64,000 nucleotides of DNA from Maioricimonas rarisocia (GCF_007747795.1 NZ_CP036275.1:2284001-2348000), one strand, 5' to 3'. Shown: positions 13,066 through 24,209, counted from the stretch's first letter. Translations and numbers: made by a program. Notes: generated by a model not told the origin, from the sequence alone.

Positions 13066-14409
13066 TCACACCAGCGGCGTCAGTCCAGGACGAGCCATCG
13101 GACGGAACTCCACCGGAGTTTCCCAACCGGCGGTGATCTCCGGCACAAGCTCATCCTGCGAGTTCAGTGCCTGTTCCCAGGTCACTTCCTTGCCGGTGTA
13201 ACCGGCCATCCGGCCCATGATGGCCATCAGCGTGCTGTTGACCATCCGGTCGCCATCATTGATCGGCTTGCCGTCACGGATCGACAGGAACAGCTCCTGG
13301 TGCTCGACGTCGTACATGTTCGGCGTCGGTCCCTTGTACCGCCACCGCTCTTCGCCGACGGTCTCGGTCCCGCGACGGGTCATGGTTCCCTGACCGCCGG
13401 TGCCGTGAACGTAGAAGTTGTTCTCGTTGTGGCACCCGGGGATCTGCCGCTGGGCCAGGAACCCGCGACGGCCATCTTCCCACAGGTAGTTCACTTCGAT
13501 GTGGTCGAAGATGTTGCCACCTTCAGCCGGAATCTGGCGACCACCCACGGCGGTGCAGCTGGCCGGCGGCTTGTCGCCGAACGCCCACGCGACCCAGTCG
13601 ACGGTGTGGCAGGCCTGTTCCACAAGGCCGTCACCCGACAGCCACGTGAAGTTGTACCAGTTCCGCACCATCCACTCGAGATCGCTCATCCCTTCCGGAC
13701 GGGTATCTGAGGGCGGCATCGGCTTGACCGGCGACGTCAGATACGTGCCATAGGCACTCTGGATCTGACCGATGTCGCCGTTGTGCAGCCGCTCGAAAAA
13801 CGCCTGCTTGGCCGAGTCATATCGCCAGCAGAAACCGGCAACGACGGCCAGATTCTTCTCCTTGGCGATCCGCACCGATTCGATCACCGAGCGGACGCCC
13901 GGACCGTCGGTCGCCATCGGCTTCTCGGTGAAGATGTGCTTGCCGGCATCGACGGCGGCCCGCAGCTGCACCGGACGGAATCCGGGCGGCGTGCACAGCA
14001 GCACGACGTCGACACTGTCGATCACCTTCTGGTACGAATCGAGACCGACGAACTGATGGTCCTCGTCCACTTCGACGCGGTCCGCAATCGCCTTCTGCGC
14101 TTTCAGCGAGCGGATGCTCCGTTCGATCTTTTCCGGAAACACGTCCCCCAGAGCGACCAGTTTCGCATACGGATCCGCCTTCAGGGCGTTGTTGGCCGCA
14201 CCCGTCCCACGACCTCCGCAGCCGACCAGGCCGACTTTGAGAATGTCATCGCCGGCAGCGTAGACACCCGCCGAGCCGGCAAACGTCCCCAGCAGTGATC
14301 CGGCCGCGACCGAGGCCGTTCCCGTCTTCAGGAAATCGCGACGATTCGCACCCGAATCGTTCCGCGCCTGTGTGTGATCCGCACTTGTCGGATTCGAATC
14401 CCGACTCAT
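13066..14409 (-). CDS. Tat-exported Gfo/Idh/MocA family oxidoreductase
   Basis: 447 residues. A twin-arginine signal (ANRRDFLKTGTASVAAGSLL) precedes a Rossmann fold with the NAD(P)-binding GLVGCGGRGTGAANNA; DVVLLCTPPG and the catalytic-region EKPMATD follow, with the C-terminal alpha/beta domain running to HTVDWVAWAFGD and VEFRPMARPG. Such proteins are NAD(P)-dependent sugar or inositol dehydrogenases; the export signal is typical of planctomycete members and substrate is unknown. ATG 14409 is chosen because GGGAGAAG lies upstream; an in-frame ATG at 14478 would place 23 residues ahead of the Tat signal. Monocistronic by context. Confidence 0.9.
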   Translation of the reverse strand: MSRDSNPTSADHTQARNDSGANRRDFLKTGTASVAAGSLLGTFAGSAGVYAAGDDILKVGLVGCGGRGTGAANNALKADPYAKLVALGDVFPEKIERSIRSLKAQKAIADRVEVDEDHQFVGLDSYQKVIDSVDVVLLCTPPGFRPVQLRAAVDAGKHIFTEKPMATDGPGVRSVIESVRIAKEKNLAVVAGFCWRYDSAKQAFFERLHNGDIGQIQSAYGTYLTSPVKPMPPSDTRPEGMSDLEWMVRNWYNFTWLSGDGLVEQACHTVDWVAWAFGDKPPASCTAVGGRQIPAEGGNIFDHIEVNYLWEDGRRGFLAQRQIPGCHNENNFYVHGTGGQGTMTRRGTETVGEERWRYKGPTPNMYDVEHQELFLSIRDGKPINDGDRMVNSTLMAIMGRMAGYTGKEVTWEQALNSQDELVPEITAGWETPVEFRPMARPGLTPLV

Positions 14410-14788
14410 CCGCACTTCTCCCGTTTCTGGTTGGTGGCCGTCCATCAAAGACGACGCATGCGTTCGCGATAATAGCACATCGGTTCTTTTCAGAAACCCG
14501 AGCGTGATGTGCCCCTGTTCACGACCGGCCCGGCCTGCGGTTCAAGTCTTTCGGTCTGAGACACGCGTGGCAAGCCGTGCGGTCCACGTTTCTCGCCGTC
14601 ACCGCGGAATTCGCCGATTGTGTCGTTCCGCAGCAACACGATGATCCCGCGGCCGACGCCCCGCTGTCGAAATCGATCTTGCAGCGATCCCGCCGAATTG
14701 GTACTTCCCCCTACTCTCCTCCCAAGTCTCTTCTCAACGCGATTCCCTCGACGTTTTCCCCTCGTTCCAGGCCGGACGGAGCAGGCTG
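14410..14788. other. Intergenic region between divergent genes
   Basis: 379 bp between the oxidoreductase (minus) and the zinc-ribbon membrane protein (plus). No repeat, RNA gene or credible reading frame seen. GGAG about 8 nt before 14789 is the ribosome binding site for the next gene. Confidence 0.45.
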
Positions 14789-15679
14789 ATGTGGTGCGCG
14801 CACTGCCAGACCGACGTGGCGATTGAAGTGTCGGCCGACGGGCAGTCCCTGTTGTGCACCGGCTGTGGTGAGGAAATCCGTCGCGTCGTCGCGCCGAGCC
14901 TCCACCCCGACACGCGCAGCGCCCGCGAACTCCTCGAACGGTGGTCCAGCGAGGAACTCCTCCGCCCCGATGCCACGGCCGGGTCACAGCGCAGCCGCGA
15001 TGCCGACGATCGCGTGCCTCCACCCCGCACGCCCGAGCGAACGCCCCCCCGGCACGAATCCGAGCCGGTCGAAGACAGCCGCGGTCCCGCTCGAGCCCAC
15101 GACGAGCCACCCCCGCGCCGCAGCCAGCCGAAGTTCCGCATCGATTCCGCTCACGAACGTGTCTCGGAACCCAGTCCACGCCGCCCCGCAGCACGTCCCC
15201 GCACCCGTGTGGCTCTCGACGAGGAACTCCCCCCCGGCATGCGGGCCCACTACGCCCACGAAGAAGTCCCCGCCCCGCATTTCAAGGTGCAGCGACCGAC
15301 GCGGACCGCCACCGAAGAACCAGGACGCTCCGAAGCCTTCTGGGGACAGCTCCTCGCCTACGGCGGCGTCGCCGTGCTGACCATCGGCACCTGCCTGGTC
15401 CTGCTTGGCTACTTCGGCGGACAACCGACCTACGCGCCCACCGGCTGGCTGATCACGACGGCCGGACAGATGCTCCTCTTCCTGGGCGTCGTCACGCTGG
15501 TCTCCGGCGGAATGCAGCAGACCGCTCACGAGGTCGCCCAGCGGGTCGACTACCTCGACGGACGAATGGTCCGCATCGAGGATTCGACGCAGGAACTGCT
15601 CCGCGGCCCGCAGTTCAACCGGCACCGCGACCGCCGGACCGGAGCAGCGGACGACGACACCGCCGGCTCATACACCTGA
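14789..15679 (+). CDS. Zinc-ribbon membrane protein of unknown function
   Basis: 296 residues. N-terminal CAHC (residues 3-6) and CTGC (23-26) make a probable four-cysteine zinc ribbon. Residues about 40-190 are a disordered, charged Pro/Arg/Glu-rich linker. Two hydrophobic segments follow (LLAYGGVAVLTIGTCLVLLG and TTAGQMLLFLGVVTLVSGG), then a short cytosolic tail with a possible coiled-coil (EVAQRVDYLDGRMVRIEDST). This is a common planctomycete domain layout, with no biochemical function I can name. Ends just before a repeat cluster. Confidence 0.75.
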   Translation: MWCAHCQTDVAIEVSADGQSLLCTGCGEEIRRVVAPSLHPDTRSARELLERWSSEELLRPDATAGSQRSRDADDRVPPPRTPERTPPRHESEPVEDSRGPARAHDEPPPRRSQPKFRIDSAHERVSEPSPRRPAARPRTRVALDEELPPGMRAHYAHEEVPAPHFKVQRPTRTATEEPGRSEAFWGQLLAYGGVAVLTIGTCLVLLGYFGGQPTYAPTGWLITTAGQMLLFLGVVTLVSGGMQQTAHEVAQRVDYLDGRMVRIEDSTQELLRGPQFNRHRDRRTGAADDDTAGSYT

Positions 15680-15729
15680 CGCCGTGTGTGCCCCTTTCTC
15701 TTCCTGTGCCCGACTCAGATCCGATGTGT

Positions 15730-16376
15730 GCCACGGCTCTGCGAGCCGTGCGAATTCAAGGTGAATCCTCCACCCCGATCGGCAGGTGGGGCAGACATTC
15801 CTGTCTGCCTCAAATCAGCCAGCCGTAGGTCAGGCTCCGCCTGACGCAAATGACCCTCGATCCTCACTGCCAGTAGGCTGGGACTGGTCCCAGCACCGCA
15901 GCAGATCAGGCTTCTCCGGGTGCCCCTGCTCTGTCAGTGCCGCGACTCGATTGTCGTGGTTGACGCGAGCAGAAACGACGGACGTCCCGGCGAGCTCTCC
16001 TGCTCTCCTCTCAACTTTCTCCTCACTCTGCCCGCAGGGCAGCGGTGGGGCAGACATTTCTGTCTGCCCGGTAGCGACCGTCCCTCCCCCGCAGCACGTA
16101 GGCTGGGACTGGTCCCAGCACTTCTGCAGATCAGGTCGACGGCCATGTGCCACGGCTCTGCGAGCCGTGCGAAACCAGATTCCGGCATCCACCTCGGAAG
16201 AAAGTGGGGCAGACATTCCTGTCTGCCTCGGGCGAAGCTCCCCCCCGGGTGGCCGTGGCTAAAGCGAGCATCGCGGGCGAAGACACGGAAGACGTCGAGG
16301 GCTCTCCTGCTCTCCTCTCAACCGTCTCCTCACTCTGCCCGCAGGGCAGCGGTGGGGCAGACATTCCTGTCTGCCT
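15730..16376. repeat. Palindromic repeat cluster 2
   Basis: Elements in the 723-bp gap between 15680 and 16402: A 15730, B 15790-15809, C about 15828, D about 15882, E-B about 16028-16067, D about 16106, A 16149, B 16208-16227, and E-B about 16336-16375. E is CTGCCC-GCA-GGGCAG and sits directly before B in a fixed CTCCTCTCAAC...CTCACTCTGCCC context. A to B is 60 bp at the first pair and 59 at the second. No gene is seen; open frames here are repeat translations. Confidence 0.88.
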
Positions 16377-16402
16377 GACAGCACACCCCCTCGCGCCTCC
16401 TG

Positions 16403-16894
16403 CTACCCCACAAACGCCACATAATAGAACCACAGCCCCGTCACCGACGTCAGCGTCAGATCGATCGTCGACAGCCAGCCGAGCGTCTTGTGCAGCCGAC
16501 TGTGAGCGCCGGGAACCGGCGGATTCGCGAACCGCCGCAATGCGAGATAGATCGTCACCCCCCACAGCAAGGGCGTGCTCACCGCAAACACCAGGTGGAT
16601 GTACAGAATCTGCCGGACCTCGTCGAGCTGCGAAGCATCCAGCCGCGGCTGCGAAGGATCCTTGTTGACGATGTTCACCCAGCCGCCATGCAGCCGCATG
16701 TCGATCTCGAAGGCGGTCACCGCAACCAGCAGCACCCCGGCAAGCAGCAGCTGCAGGTTCTTGTGACGCACGAAGTTGTGCGACACCTTCACCGTGTACA
16801 GGCTGTAGGCCAGCAGCGGAACCACCAGCACCAGTGCGCTGACGACCACGTCCAGCATGAACGACGCATCGTTGCCGAGGAATCCACTGCTCAT
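16403..16894 (-). CDS. DUF420 family membrane protein
   Basis: 163 residues with four predicted membrane helices: LDVVVSALVLVVPLLAYSL, LQLLLAGVLLVAVTAFEIDM, LYIHLVFAVSTPLLWGVTIY and TIDLTLTSVTGLWFYYVAFV. Conserved-looking histidines (SHNFVRHKNLQ, HLVFA, SRLHKTLGW) sit at membrane edges. This fits the DUF420 family, often found near cytochrome oxidase assembly genes; no oxidase gene is here. Divergent from kdsB with 87 bp between. Function of the family is poorly defined. Confidence 0.78.
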   Translation of the reverse strand: MSSGFLGNDASFMLDVVVSALVLVVPLLAYSLYTVKVSHNFVRHKNLQLLLAGVLLVAVTAFEIDMRLHGGWVNIVNKDPSQPRLDASQLDEVRQILYIHLVFAVSTPLLWGVTIYLALRRFANPPVPGAHSRLHKTLGWLSTIDLTLTSVTGLWFYYVAFVG

Positions 16895-16981
16895 GGCCGC
16901 GGATTATAGGGTGCGGACTGGGGGCAGCAACAATACAATGCCGCCCATTCCGCTTTCCGACCGATCCGCCACGGATGCGCA

Positions 16982-17773
16982 ATGAAGACTTACGGCATCA
17001 TCCCAGCTCGCCTCGATTCGACCCGCCTGCCGGGAAAAATGCTCCTGCAGGAGACGGGCAAACCTGTGATCCAGCATACCTGGGAGGCCGCCTCCCGCTC
17101 CGAATCGTTGGACGAGGTCATCATTGCCACCGACAGCCCCGAAATCGCCGAAGCGGCCAATCGCTTCGGGGCCCGCGTCGAAATGACCGGCGTCCATCCG
17201 ACCGGCACCGACCGGATCGCGGAGGTCGTCCGCCGCAGCTGCCCCGATGCCGAGGCAATCGTCAACGTCCAGGGGGACGAACCGGAAATCGCTCCCGAGA
17301 CGATCGACACCCTCGTCGAGGCACTCCGGTCCCATCCGGAGTCGGAAATGGCGACCCTCGCCACGCCGATCCGCGAACTGGCCGTCCTGCTCGACCGCTC
17401 CTGCGTGAAGGTCGTCTGCGCCGCGGATGGCCGCGCGATGTATTTCAGCCGGCTTCCCATCCCCGGCATTCAGGGCCGGGAACCCTCCGAAATCCTCGGA
17501 GCCGGGGCCGCCGACGATCCCTACGCCCTCGAGCCCCCCTGGCTGCTGCACCTGGGCATTTACGCCTACCGCCGCGAATTCCTCCTCGCATTCACCGAAA
17601 TGCCCGCCTCGCGGCTCGAAAATCTGGAAAACCTGGAGCAGTTACGGGCCCTCGAGGCAGGAGCCTCGCTGCATGTGGCCGTCGTCTCCCACCGGGCGGT
17701 TGGCATCGACACCTCCGAGGATTATGCTCGCTTCGTCGAGCGACAACGGGCCCGGGCGGACGGCGACGCCTGA
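16982..17773 (+). CDS. kdsB: 3-deoxy-manno-octulosonate cytidylyltransferase
   Basis: 263 residues. It activates Kdo with CTP to CMP-Kdo in lipopolysaccharide core synthesis, so the organism probably makes Kdo-containing lipid A. Signatures: IIPARLDSTRLPGKML at the N-terminus (nucleotide loop), DEVIIATDS, GTDRIAEV, VNVQGDEPEI (metal/substrate), YFSRLPIPG, HLGIYAYRREFL and LENLEQLRALEAG. Length is close to the usual 245-260. No strong Shine-Dalgarno is visible, but the start begins exactly at the conserved motif. pyrG follows 108 bp later on the same strand, a neighbourhood common in Gram-negative bacteria. Confidence 0.95.
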   Translation: MKTYGIIPARLDSTRLPGKMLLQETGKPVIQHTWEAASRSESLDEVIIATDSPEIAEAANRFGARVEMTGVHPTGTDRIAEVVRRSCPDAEAIVNVQGDEPEIAPETIDTLVEALRSHPESEMATLATPIRELAVLLDRSCVKVVCAADGRAMYFSRLPIPGIQGREPSEILGAGAADDPYALEPPWLLHLGIYAYRREFLLAFTEMPASRLENLENLEQLRALEAGASLHVAVVSHRAVGIDTSEDYARFVERQRARADGDA

Positions 17774-17830
17774 TTCTTCCAGTTCCCATTCCCCACTGCG
17801 GTGCCGCCTGATTCAGTCGGTGCAACGTAA

Positions 17831-19504
<1,674 letters not shown>

Positions 19505-19678
19505 GCCGAGCCATTCGCTCGAGACGGCCTTCCGTTCTGCCTGCCGCCAGTCAAGGCTCCGGCGGAAGCGACCGATCAACATAGAACCTCCCTGCACGAC
19601 CGGCCGATCGTTTGCGATCGGCTCGGGTGGGCAGGCTGCCGATTCGCCATCTCATCCCGCGCACTGCACCTGATCGTC

Positions 19679-20560
19679 ATGTACGGACTGCTCTCCATCA
19701 ACAAGCCGACCGGGATGACCTCCCGCGACGTCGTCAATGTCGTTCAGGACCTTGTCCGCCCCGCCAAGGTGGGCCATGCCGGCACGCTCGACCCGCTCGC
19801 CACGGGCGTCCTGGTCGTCTGTGTCGGGCCGGCAACCCGGCTCGTTCAGTACATCCAGGAACTTCCCAAGCAGTACCGGGCTCAGTTCGAACTCGGCAAA
19901 CGGAGCGACACCGACGATACCGAGGGCGCCGTCGAGGAGGTTTCTGACGCACCGGATATCTCGCGCGAGCAGCTCGAATCGCTGCTGCCGCAGTTCGTCG
20001 GTCGCATCGAACAGACGCCCCCGGTCTACTCGGCGGTCAAGGTGAAGGGGCAGCGGGCTTACGAGCGGGCCCGGGCCGGAAAACCGGTCGAACTCAAACC
20101 CCGCCCGGTTACCGTCTACCGCTGCGAGCTGACCCGCTTCGACTTCCCCCGCTTTTCTCTCGACGTGGAATGCGGGGCCGGAACCTACATCCGGGCCATC
20201 GGACGCGACCTCGGCAAGGCGCTGGGCAGCGGCGCCGTCATGACGGCACTGCAGCGCTCCGGCGTCGGGCCGTTTGACGTCGCACAGGCCATCCCGCTTG
20301 ATCAGATCGACGCAGAGACGTTGCCGCGATTCCTTCAGGACCCGGCGGTCGCATTCCGCAACTATCCGAGCTATCAGGCCCCCGCTGAGGAGGCCGGCCT
20401 GTTTCGCCAGGGCCAGCCGCTCAGGATCCCCGGCGTCGGTGCCCTGCCGGACGGACGCACGATTGCCGTCCTCGACCACGATGCCCGGTTCGTCGGCGTC
20501 GGCGAATTCCGCTCCCGTCGCGGACTGGTCCCGCGGCTCGTCATGCCCGAAGCCACCTGA
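19679..20560 (+). CDS. truB: tRNA pseudouridine-55 synthase
   Basis: 293 residues. It isomerises U55 in the T-loop of tRNAs. MYGLLSINKPTGMTSRDVVN at the start, the catalytic aspartate in HAGTLDPLATGVL, YRAQFELGKRSDTDDTEG, QTPPVYSAVKVKGQRAYERAR and GTYIRAIGRDLGKALG are all diagnostic. The C-terminal stretch is a short PUA-like region. No clear Shine-Dalgarno precedes ATG 19679. A 174-bp gap separates it from pyrG. Confidence 0.95.
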   Translation: MYGLLSINKPTGMTSRDVVNVVQDLVRPAKVGHAGTLDPLATGVLVVCVGPATRLVQYIQELPKQYRAQFELGKRSDTDDTEGAVEEVSDAPDISREQLESLLPQFVGRIEQTPPVYSAVKVKGQRAYERARAGKPVELKPRPVTVYRCELTRFDFPRFSLDVECGAGTYIRAIGRDLGKALGSGAVMTALQRSGVGPFDVAQAIPLDQIDAETLPRFLQDPAVAFRNYPSYQAPAEEAGLFRQGQPLRIPGVGALPDGRTIAVLDHDARFVGVGEFRSRRGLVPRLVMPEAT

Positions 20561-20580
20561 TCATCCACCCCGGCAGACAA

Positions 20581-20897
20581 ATGGGGCAGACGTTCCAGCC
20601 GTAGGTCAGGCGCCGCCTGACGCAAACGATCTTCGGTGCTCCACGCGGTCCGGGTGCCACGGCTCTGCGAGCCGTGCGTAGCCAGGTTCCGGCATCCACC
20701 TCGGAAGAAAGTGGGGCAGACATTCCTGTCTGCCCGGTAGCGTCCTTCCCTCACCCGCAGCACGTAGGCTGGGACTGGTCCCAGCACTTCTGCAGATCAG
20801 TTCGACGACCGAGTGCCGTACCTCTGCGAGCCATGCAAATTCAAGGTGAGGCCTCCACTCTCGAACTCCAGATGGATCAGACATTCCTGTCTGCCTG
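20581..20897. repeat. Palindromic repeat cluster 3
   Basis: Between truB and the terminator of the next gene: a half B at 20581, C with loop GCC (GTCAGGC-GCC-GCCTGAC) near 20605, A at 20656, B at 20715-20734, D near 20770, a decayed A near 20818 and a variant B near 20878-20897. The intact A-B pair is 59 bp apart. No gene seen in the 437-bp gap. Confidence 0.85.
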
Positions 20898-20921
20898 TCA
20901 GCGTCCCCCCCTCCCCCCAAC

Positions 20922-20960
20922 AAAAAAACGGCACCGCCCCCTGCACTGGAGACGATGCCG
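20922..20960 (-). terminator. Rho-independent terminator of the exported helical protein gene
   Basis: Read on the minus strand: CGGCATCG (20960-20953) pairs with CGGTGCCG (20936-20929), extended inward by TCTCC with GGGGG, and followed by seven T residues. It lies 38 bp beyond the stop of the gene 20998-22311. A textbook intrinsic terminator. Confidence 0.85.
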
Positions 20961-20997
20961 CTGTTGGTTCAGAGTGTGTTCGGCGTCGTTCGGTCGA

Positions 20998-22311
20998 TCA
21001 GAACCGCGGCCCCGAACCCCGCGGCAGCAGTTCCGGCTGCGGCGGAGGAGGCGGAATGTCTTCGGCCGAAAGCATTTCAATCTCGTTGGCCGGTGCATTC
21101 TCCGGTTCGGCCGGCTCTTCGACTTCCGGAGCACTCATCGTCACGGTCGGTTGGGTCGGCTGCCCATCTTCTTCAGTGTCCTGCAGCGTCTTGAGCGTCT
21201 CGCCCTCTGCCGCGTCGTCAATCGTGCTGGCCAGCTCGGCGGGAGCTGGCGGAGCCACCCGGTCCCGATACAGCACGAGCGAGTGAACCGCGTGGTACAG
21301 CGGACCGCATTCAGCCGGCTGACTGCTGTTGGTCACCAGGTCGTTGGCAACCGCCTTGACCGCCCGCTTGACCCATTCTTCGTCGAGCCGGTTCGACGGC
21401 AGGGCCATCATCAGCCATTCCAGCATGTGGCCGGACGACTTGATTCGCTCGTTGAAGTCGTAACTGAATCCGCGGCCCTTGAAGAACTCGGTCGAAAACG
21501 TGCCGTCGGCGTTCTGAAGCGCTTTCGCCGCCGCGATGTGCTGCTTGAGCTTCTGGTCCGCCTCCAGCCACGCACCATGAAGCTGGCCGTGCTTCCGCAG
21601 GTAGGCGTTGCGGGCGTAAGCCAGCGCGAACAGGTTGTGCGTTCCACCACACGGAGCCCGCGTAACACTCGAGCGGGTCTGAATCCGCACCAGGTACTCC
21701 ATGCTCCATTGCTGATTCTGCTGATTGACCCACTCGGCGTCCGGCTCGACGTAGTGCGTCAGGAACCACAGCGTCCAGGTCAGCTCTTCTTTCGTGCTGA
21801 CCGACATCTTCGCATGACGAACGAGGTCGGCCACCGTAATCGTCCGGCCGCCCGCCACCTTGATCGGGTGATCCGTCGGCAGGTTCGACATCGACAGAAT
21901 GGCCGTAAACTGATTCACGTGCCCTTCGAAGGCATAAGGAACCGTAAACGGATGGGCCCGACCTCCGTATTGCGTCACCTCGAACCAGTGTGTGCCGCGA
22001 TACCGCGCACCGTTCGTGATCCACTCGATCGCATTGACGTGACCGTCACCCGACTTCAGCAGGTAGTTGTTCCGGTACGCCAGCAGTCCATGCATGATCT
22101 GCCACGGCGTGTGGCGATCGACATCGAGGTAACGGCGTGACGTTTTCGTGATCGCGGTTTCGACCAGCTCGAGCAGTGCATCGTCGACATTTGCACGCGA
22201 CGTCGTCGCCGTACGTGTAATCGTCGAGCCCGCCTGCAGCGCCCGCGCCGATGTCAGAATGGACACCGCGATCAGGAAAGTCGTCACGAGCTTCATGCCC
22301 AGGAAACGCAT
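20998..22311 (-). CDS. Exported helical protein of unknown function
   Basis: 437 residues, signal peptide MRFLGMKLVTTFLIAVSILTSARA. The central 300 residues are helix-rich with repeated aromatic/His motifs (DRHTPWQIMHGLLAYRN, GTHWFEVTQYGG, GHVNQFTAILSMSNL, APCGGTHNLFALAYARN, SSGHMLEWLMMALP), which suggests an alpha/alpha-toroid-like fold; this is inference. The C-terminal 100 residues are acidic and Pro-rich (VEEPAEPENAPANE, PPPPPQPELLP). ATG 22311 is preferred over the frame start at 22341 because ACGGAGTCC lies just upstream and the signal peptide begins there. No enzymatic motif recognised. Confidence 0.78.
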   Translation of the reverse strand: MRFLGMKLVTTFLIAVSILTSARALQAGSTITRTATTSRANVDDALLELVETAITKTSRRYLDVDRHTPWQIMHGLLAYRNNYLLKSGDGHVNAIEWITNGARYRGTHWFEVTQYGGRAHPFTVPYAFEGHVNQFTAILSMSNLPTDHPIKVAGGRTITVADLVRHAKMSVSTKEELTWTLWFLTHYVEPDAEWVNQQNQQWSMEYLVRIQTRSSVTRAPCGGTHNLFALAYARNAYLRKHGQLHGAWLEADQKLKQHIAAAKALQNADGTFSTEFFKGRGFSYDFNERIKSSGHMLEWLMMALPSNRLDEEWVKRAVKAVANDLVTNSSQPAECGPLYHAVHSLVLYRDRVAPPAPAELASTIDDAAEGETLKTLQDTEEDGQPTQPTVTMSAPEVEEPAEPENAPANEIEMLSAEDIPPPPPQPELLPRGSGPRF

Positions 22312-22846
22312 GTCGGACTCCGTTGGTCGACCGATGGACATCCTGGCGCTGTCGGTCGCTGAATCTGTCTGTACAGTAAAAATCTCGGTGCCGTCACGAC
22401 CCGCAGACCCGTTCCTTCTGGTGCCCGCAAGGCCGCAATCTGGTGACCGGAACTGCCGGTGACCGGGCGCTGGTCACATCATCAGGTTCCGGTGTGCGTA
22501 TCTCATCGGTGTTCGCATGCGCATTTCTTGCAGCAACCTGCACCATTGCATCCTGCAGCGACTCCGGCAGACCGGTTGCGCGCGATATTCCAGCGCCGAC
22601 AGGCGACGGGATTGTTGATCACGTCCGGTTGTTTCGGAACGCCCGGACTGGAAGCCTTCCCGCCACTCTCCGCGGAAAAGTACCCCAACCGGCCGAGATC
22701 TCAAAGACCAGTCTTGCGGTCCCGGCCGGCCGCCCCGCGCCATCACGCAGCGACTGCAGTTTTCCCCGCACCCCATGCCGAGCGCAGCGGCCCGGTGACT
22801 TCAAAAAAAGAGGCTCTCCCGGCCGTTTTCGCAGGTCGAATCTCGG
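22312..22846. other. Intergenic region upstream of tRNA-Leu
   Basis: No gene called in this stretch. A plus-strand frame from about 22494 begins with a lipoprotein-like sequence (FLAATCTIASC) but runs on through the tRNA promoter into the tRNA itself, so it is at best a decayed remnant. No palindromic repeats of the A-F set occur here. Confidence 0.45.
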
Positions 22847-22874
22847 TTGCAGACCTTGCACGAACGGCTATACT
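22847..22874 (+). promoter_or_regulatory. Promoter of tRNA-Leu
   Basis: TTGCAG (22847-22852), a 16-bp spacer and TATACT (22869-22874): four of six and five of six matches to the sigma-70 consensus. Transcription would start near 22881, about 50 nt before the mature tRNA. Confidence 0.7.
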
Positions 22875-22929
22875 CGGCCTTCGCGGTCGGGAGCCAATCC
22901 TCACCACCGCGAAACACAATCCAGCACAG

Positions 22930-23014
22930 GCCCAAGTGGCGGAATTGGCAGACGCGCTAGGTTCAGGACCTAGTGGGAGTTAATCCCGTGGAGGTTCGAG
23001 TCCTCTCTTGGGCA
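22930..23014 (+). tRNA. tRNA-Leu(CAG)
   Basis: 85 nt. Acceptor stem GCCCAAG (22930-22936) pairs with CTTGGGC (23007-23013), discriminator A 23014. Anticodon stem CTAGG/CCTAG encloses loop TTCAGGA with anticodon CAG at 22964-22966. A long variable arm (TGGGAGTTAATCCCGT) and T-arm GAGGTTCGAGTCCTC complete a class II tRNA. CCA is not encoded (CTG follows), so it must be added post-transcriptionally. CAG reads CUG, the most used leucine codon in a genome this GC-rich. Confidence 0.96.
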
Positions 23015-23025
23015 CTGGTCCACAC

Positions 23026-23060
23026 AAAGGACCCGTGGCACTTTGCCGCGGGTCCTTTTG
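23026..23060 (+). terminator. Rho-independent terminator after tRNA-Leu
   Basis: AAAGGACCCG (23026-23035) pairs perfectly with CGGGTCCTTT (23049-23058), with a continuing inner stem GGCA/TGCC, followed by TTTTG. It begins 12 nt after the tRNA. Because the stem has A residues on its 5' side it could also act on transcripts from the opposite strand. Confidence 0.88.
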
Positions 23061-23093
23061 TCGTTCAGCCAGGTGGCAACCTGCACTCCCCTC

Positions 23094-24209
23094 TCAGACC
23101 GAATGCGCCGTCGCCAGCCCCCAGTCCACCTCGACTCCCAGCCCCGGACCGGTCGGCGTCTCGATGAATGGCCCCTCGATCGTCAACGGATTCTTCACGA
23201 TCGAAAACTCGTGATACTCCGGGCCCAGAATGTCACCCGGGAACCGCTCCACCTGCAGGTTGTCAGTTCCTACCACCAGATGACACATCGCGGCACTCGC
23301 CACGTCCCACTCGAGATTCGAGCCGATGCTGCATGCCACACCGCGCTCGGCCGCGACCTCTGCAATCTGCCGCGATTTCCGGATCCCCCCATTCTTGCCG
23401 GGATAGACGCTGATCACGTCGCACGCGCCGTTCCGCAGGCATTCCTGCGCCTGGGCCAGATCGAACACCGTGTCGTCCGCCATCACCGGAATCCCCGTCT
23501 CCTCCCGCACTCGCGCCAGCCCCGCGTACTCGTGCCGGGGCGTCGGCTGCTCGAACAGCGACACGTTCAATGACTGCATCTCCTTCGTGGCTGCGATCGC
23601 CGTTTCCGCATCCCAGCCCCCGTTGGCGTCGATCACCAGCGCCCGGTCCGGACCGATTACCTCACGCACGGTCTTCACCCGGGCAATGTCCTCGGCGACG
23701 TTCGTTCCGACCTTCACCTTGATCGTTCGAAAGCCCGCCTCGACCAGTTCCTCGGCGATCGTCCGTGCCTGCTCCAGCGGGTACGCCCCCATCGAAAACC
23801 GGCACTCGATCCGGTTCGATCGACGCGGTCCGTCCAGCAGATCGTAGACCGGCTTTCCTGCATCTTTCCCGGCGATGTCCCAGCAGGCCATCTCGATGGC
23901 CGACTTCGCAAACCAGTTGTCCTTGGTCACCGCGTCGATCACCGCGTCGATCTCTTCGATCGCACGGGGATCCAGCCCGATCAGCTTTGGGGCCAGCATG
24001 CGGTCGACCATCGCCTGCGCACTCCAGACCGTCTCCCCGCTCCAGCGGGCCATGACGGTCGCTTCTCCGGCTCCTTCGATGCCGGCATCCGTCTCGACCC
24101 GCACCAGCAGGTATTCCGAATCTCCCTGCTGCCCCAGCGCAGAAATCATCCGACGCTTCGGCTTCAGCGGAATTCGAACGGCAAAGCTGTCAATCTTTGT
24201 GATCTTCAT
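23094..24209 (-). CDS. Enolase-superfamily enzyme (muconate-lactonizing/dipeptide epimerase-like)
   Basis: 371 residues. MLE-subgroup catalytic features are visible: the Lys pair in FRTIKVKVG, metal ligands in VIDANGGW, LFEQPTP and MADDTV, and the second-strand lysine in SVYPGKNGGI. The N-terminal capping domain runs to about residue 115. Members racemise or cycloisomerise carboxylates after abstracting the alpha proton; the substrate here cannot be read. Start ATG 24209 (MKITKIDSFAVRIPL) matches the usual family N-terminus although the upstream ribosome site is weak; the frame stays open far upstream without homology. Divergent from the ceramidase-like gene. Confidence 0.9.
   Translation of the reverse strand: MKITKIDSFAVRIPLKPKRRMISALGQQGDSEYLLVRVETDAGIEGAGEATVMARWSGETVWSAQAMVDRMLAPKLIGLDPRAIEEIDAVIDAVTKDNWFAKSAIEMACWDIAGKDAGKPVYDLLDGPRRSNRIECRFSMGAYPLEQARTIAEELVEAGFRTIKVKVGTNVAEDIARVKTVREVIGPDRALVIDANGGWDAETAIAATKEMQSLNVSLFEQPTPRHEYAGLARVREETGIPVMADDTVFDLAQAQECLRNGACDVISVYPGKNGGIRKSRQIAEVAAERGVACSIGSNLEWDVASAAMCHLVVGTDNLQVERFPGDILGPEYHEFSIVKNPLTIEGPFIETPTGPGLGVEVDWGLATAHSV

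Noticed and set aside
22494..22973. A plus-strand frame with a lipoprotein-like N-terminus
   Set aside because: It runs through a strong tRNA promoter and into the tRNA-Leu gene; the part after the signal-like stretch has no protein character.
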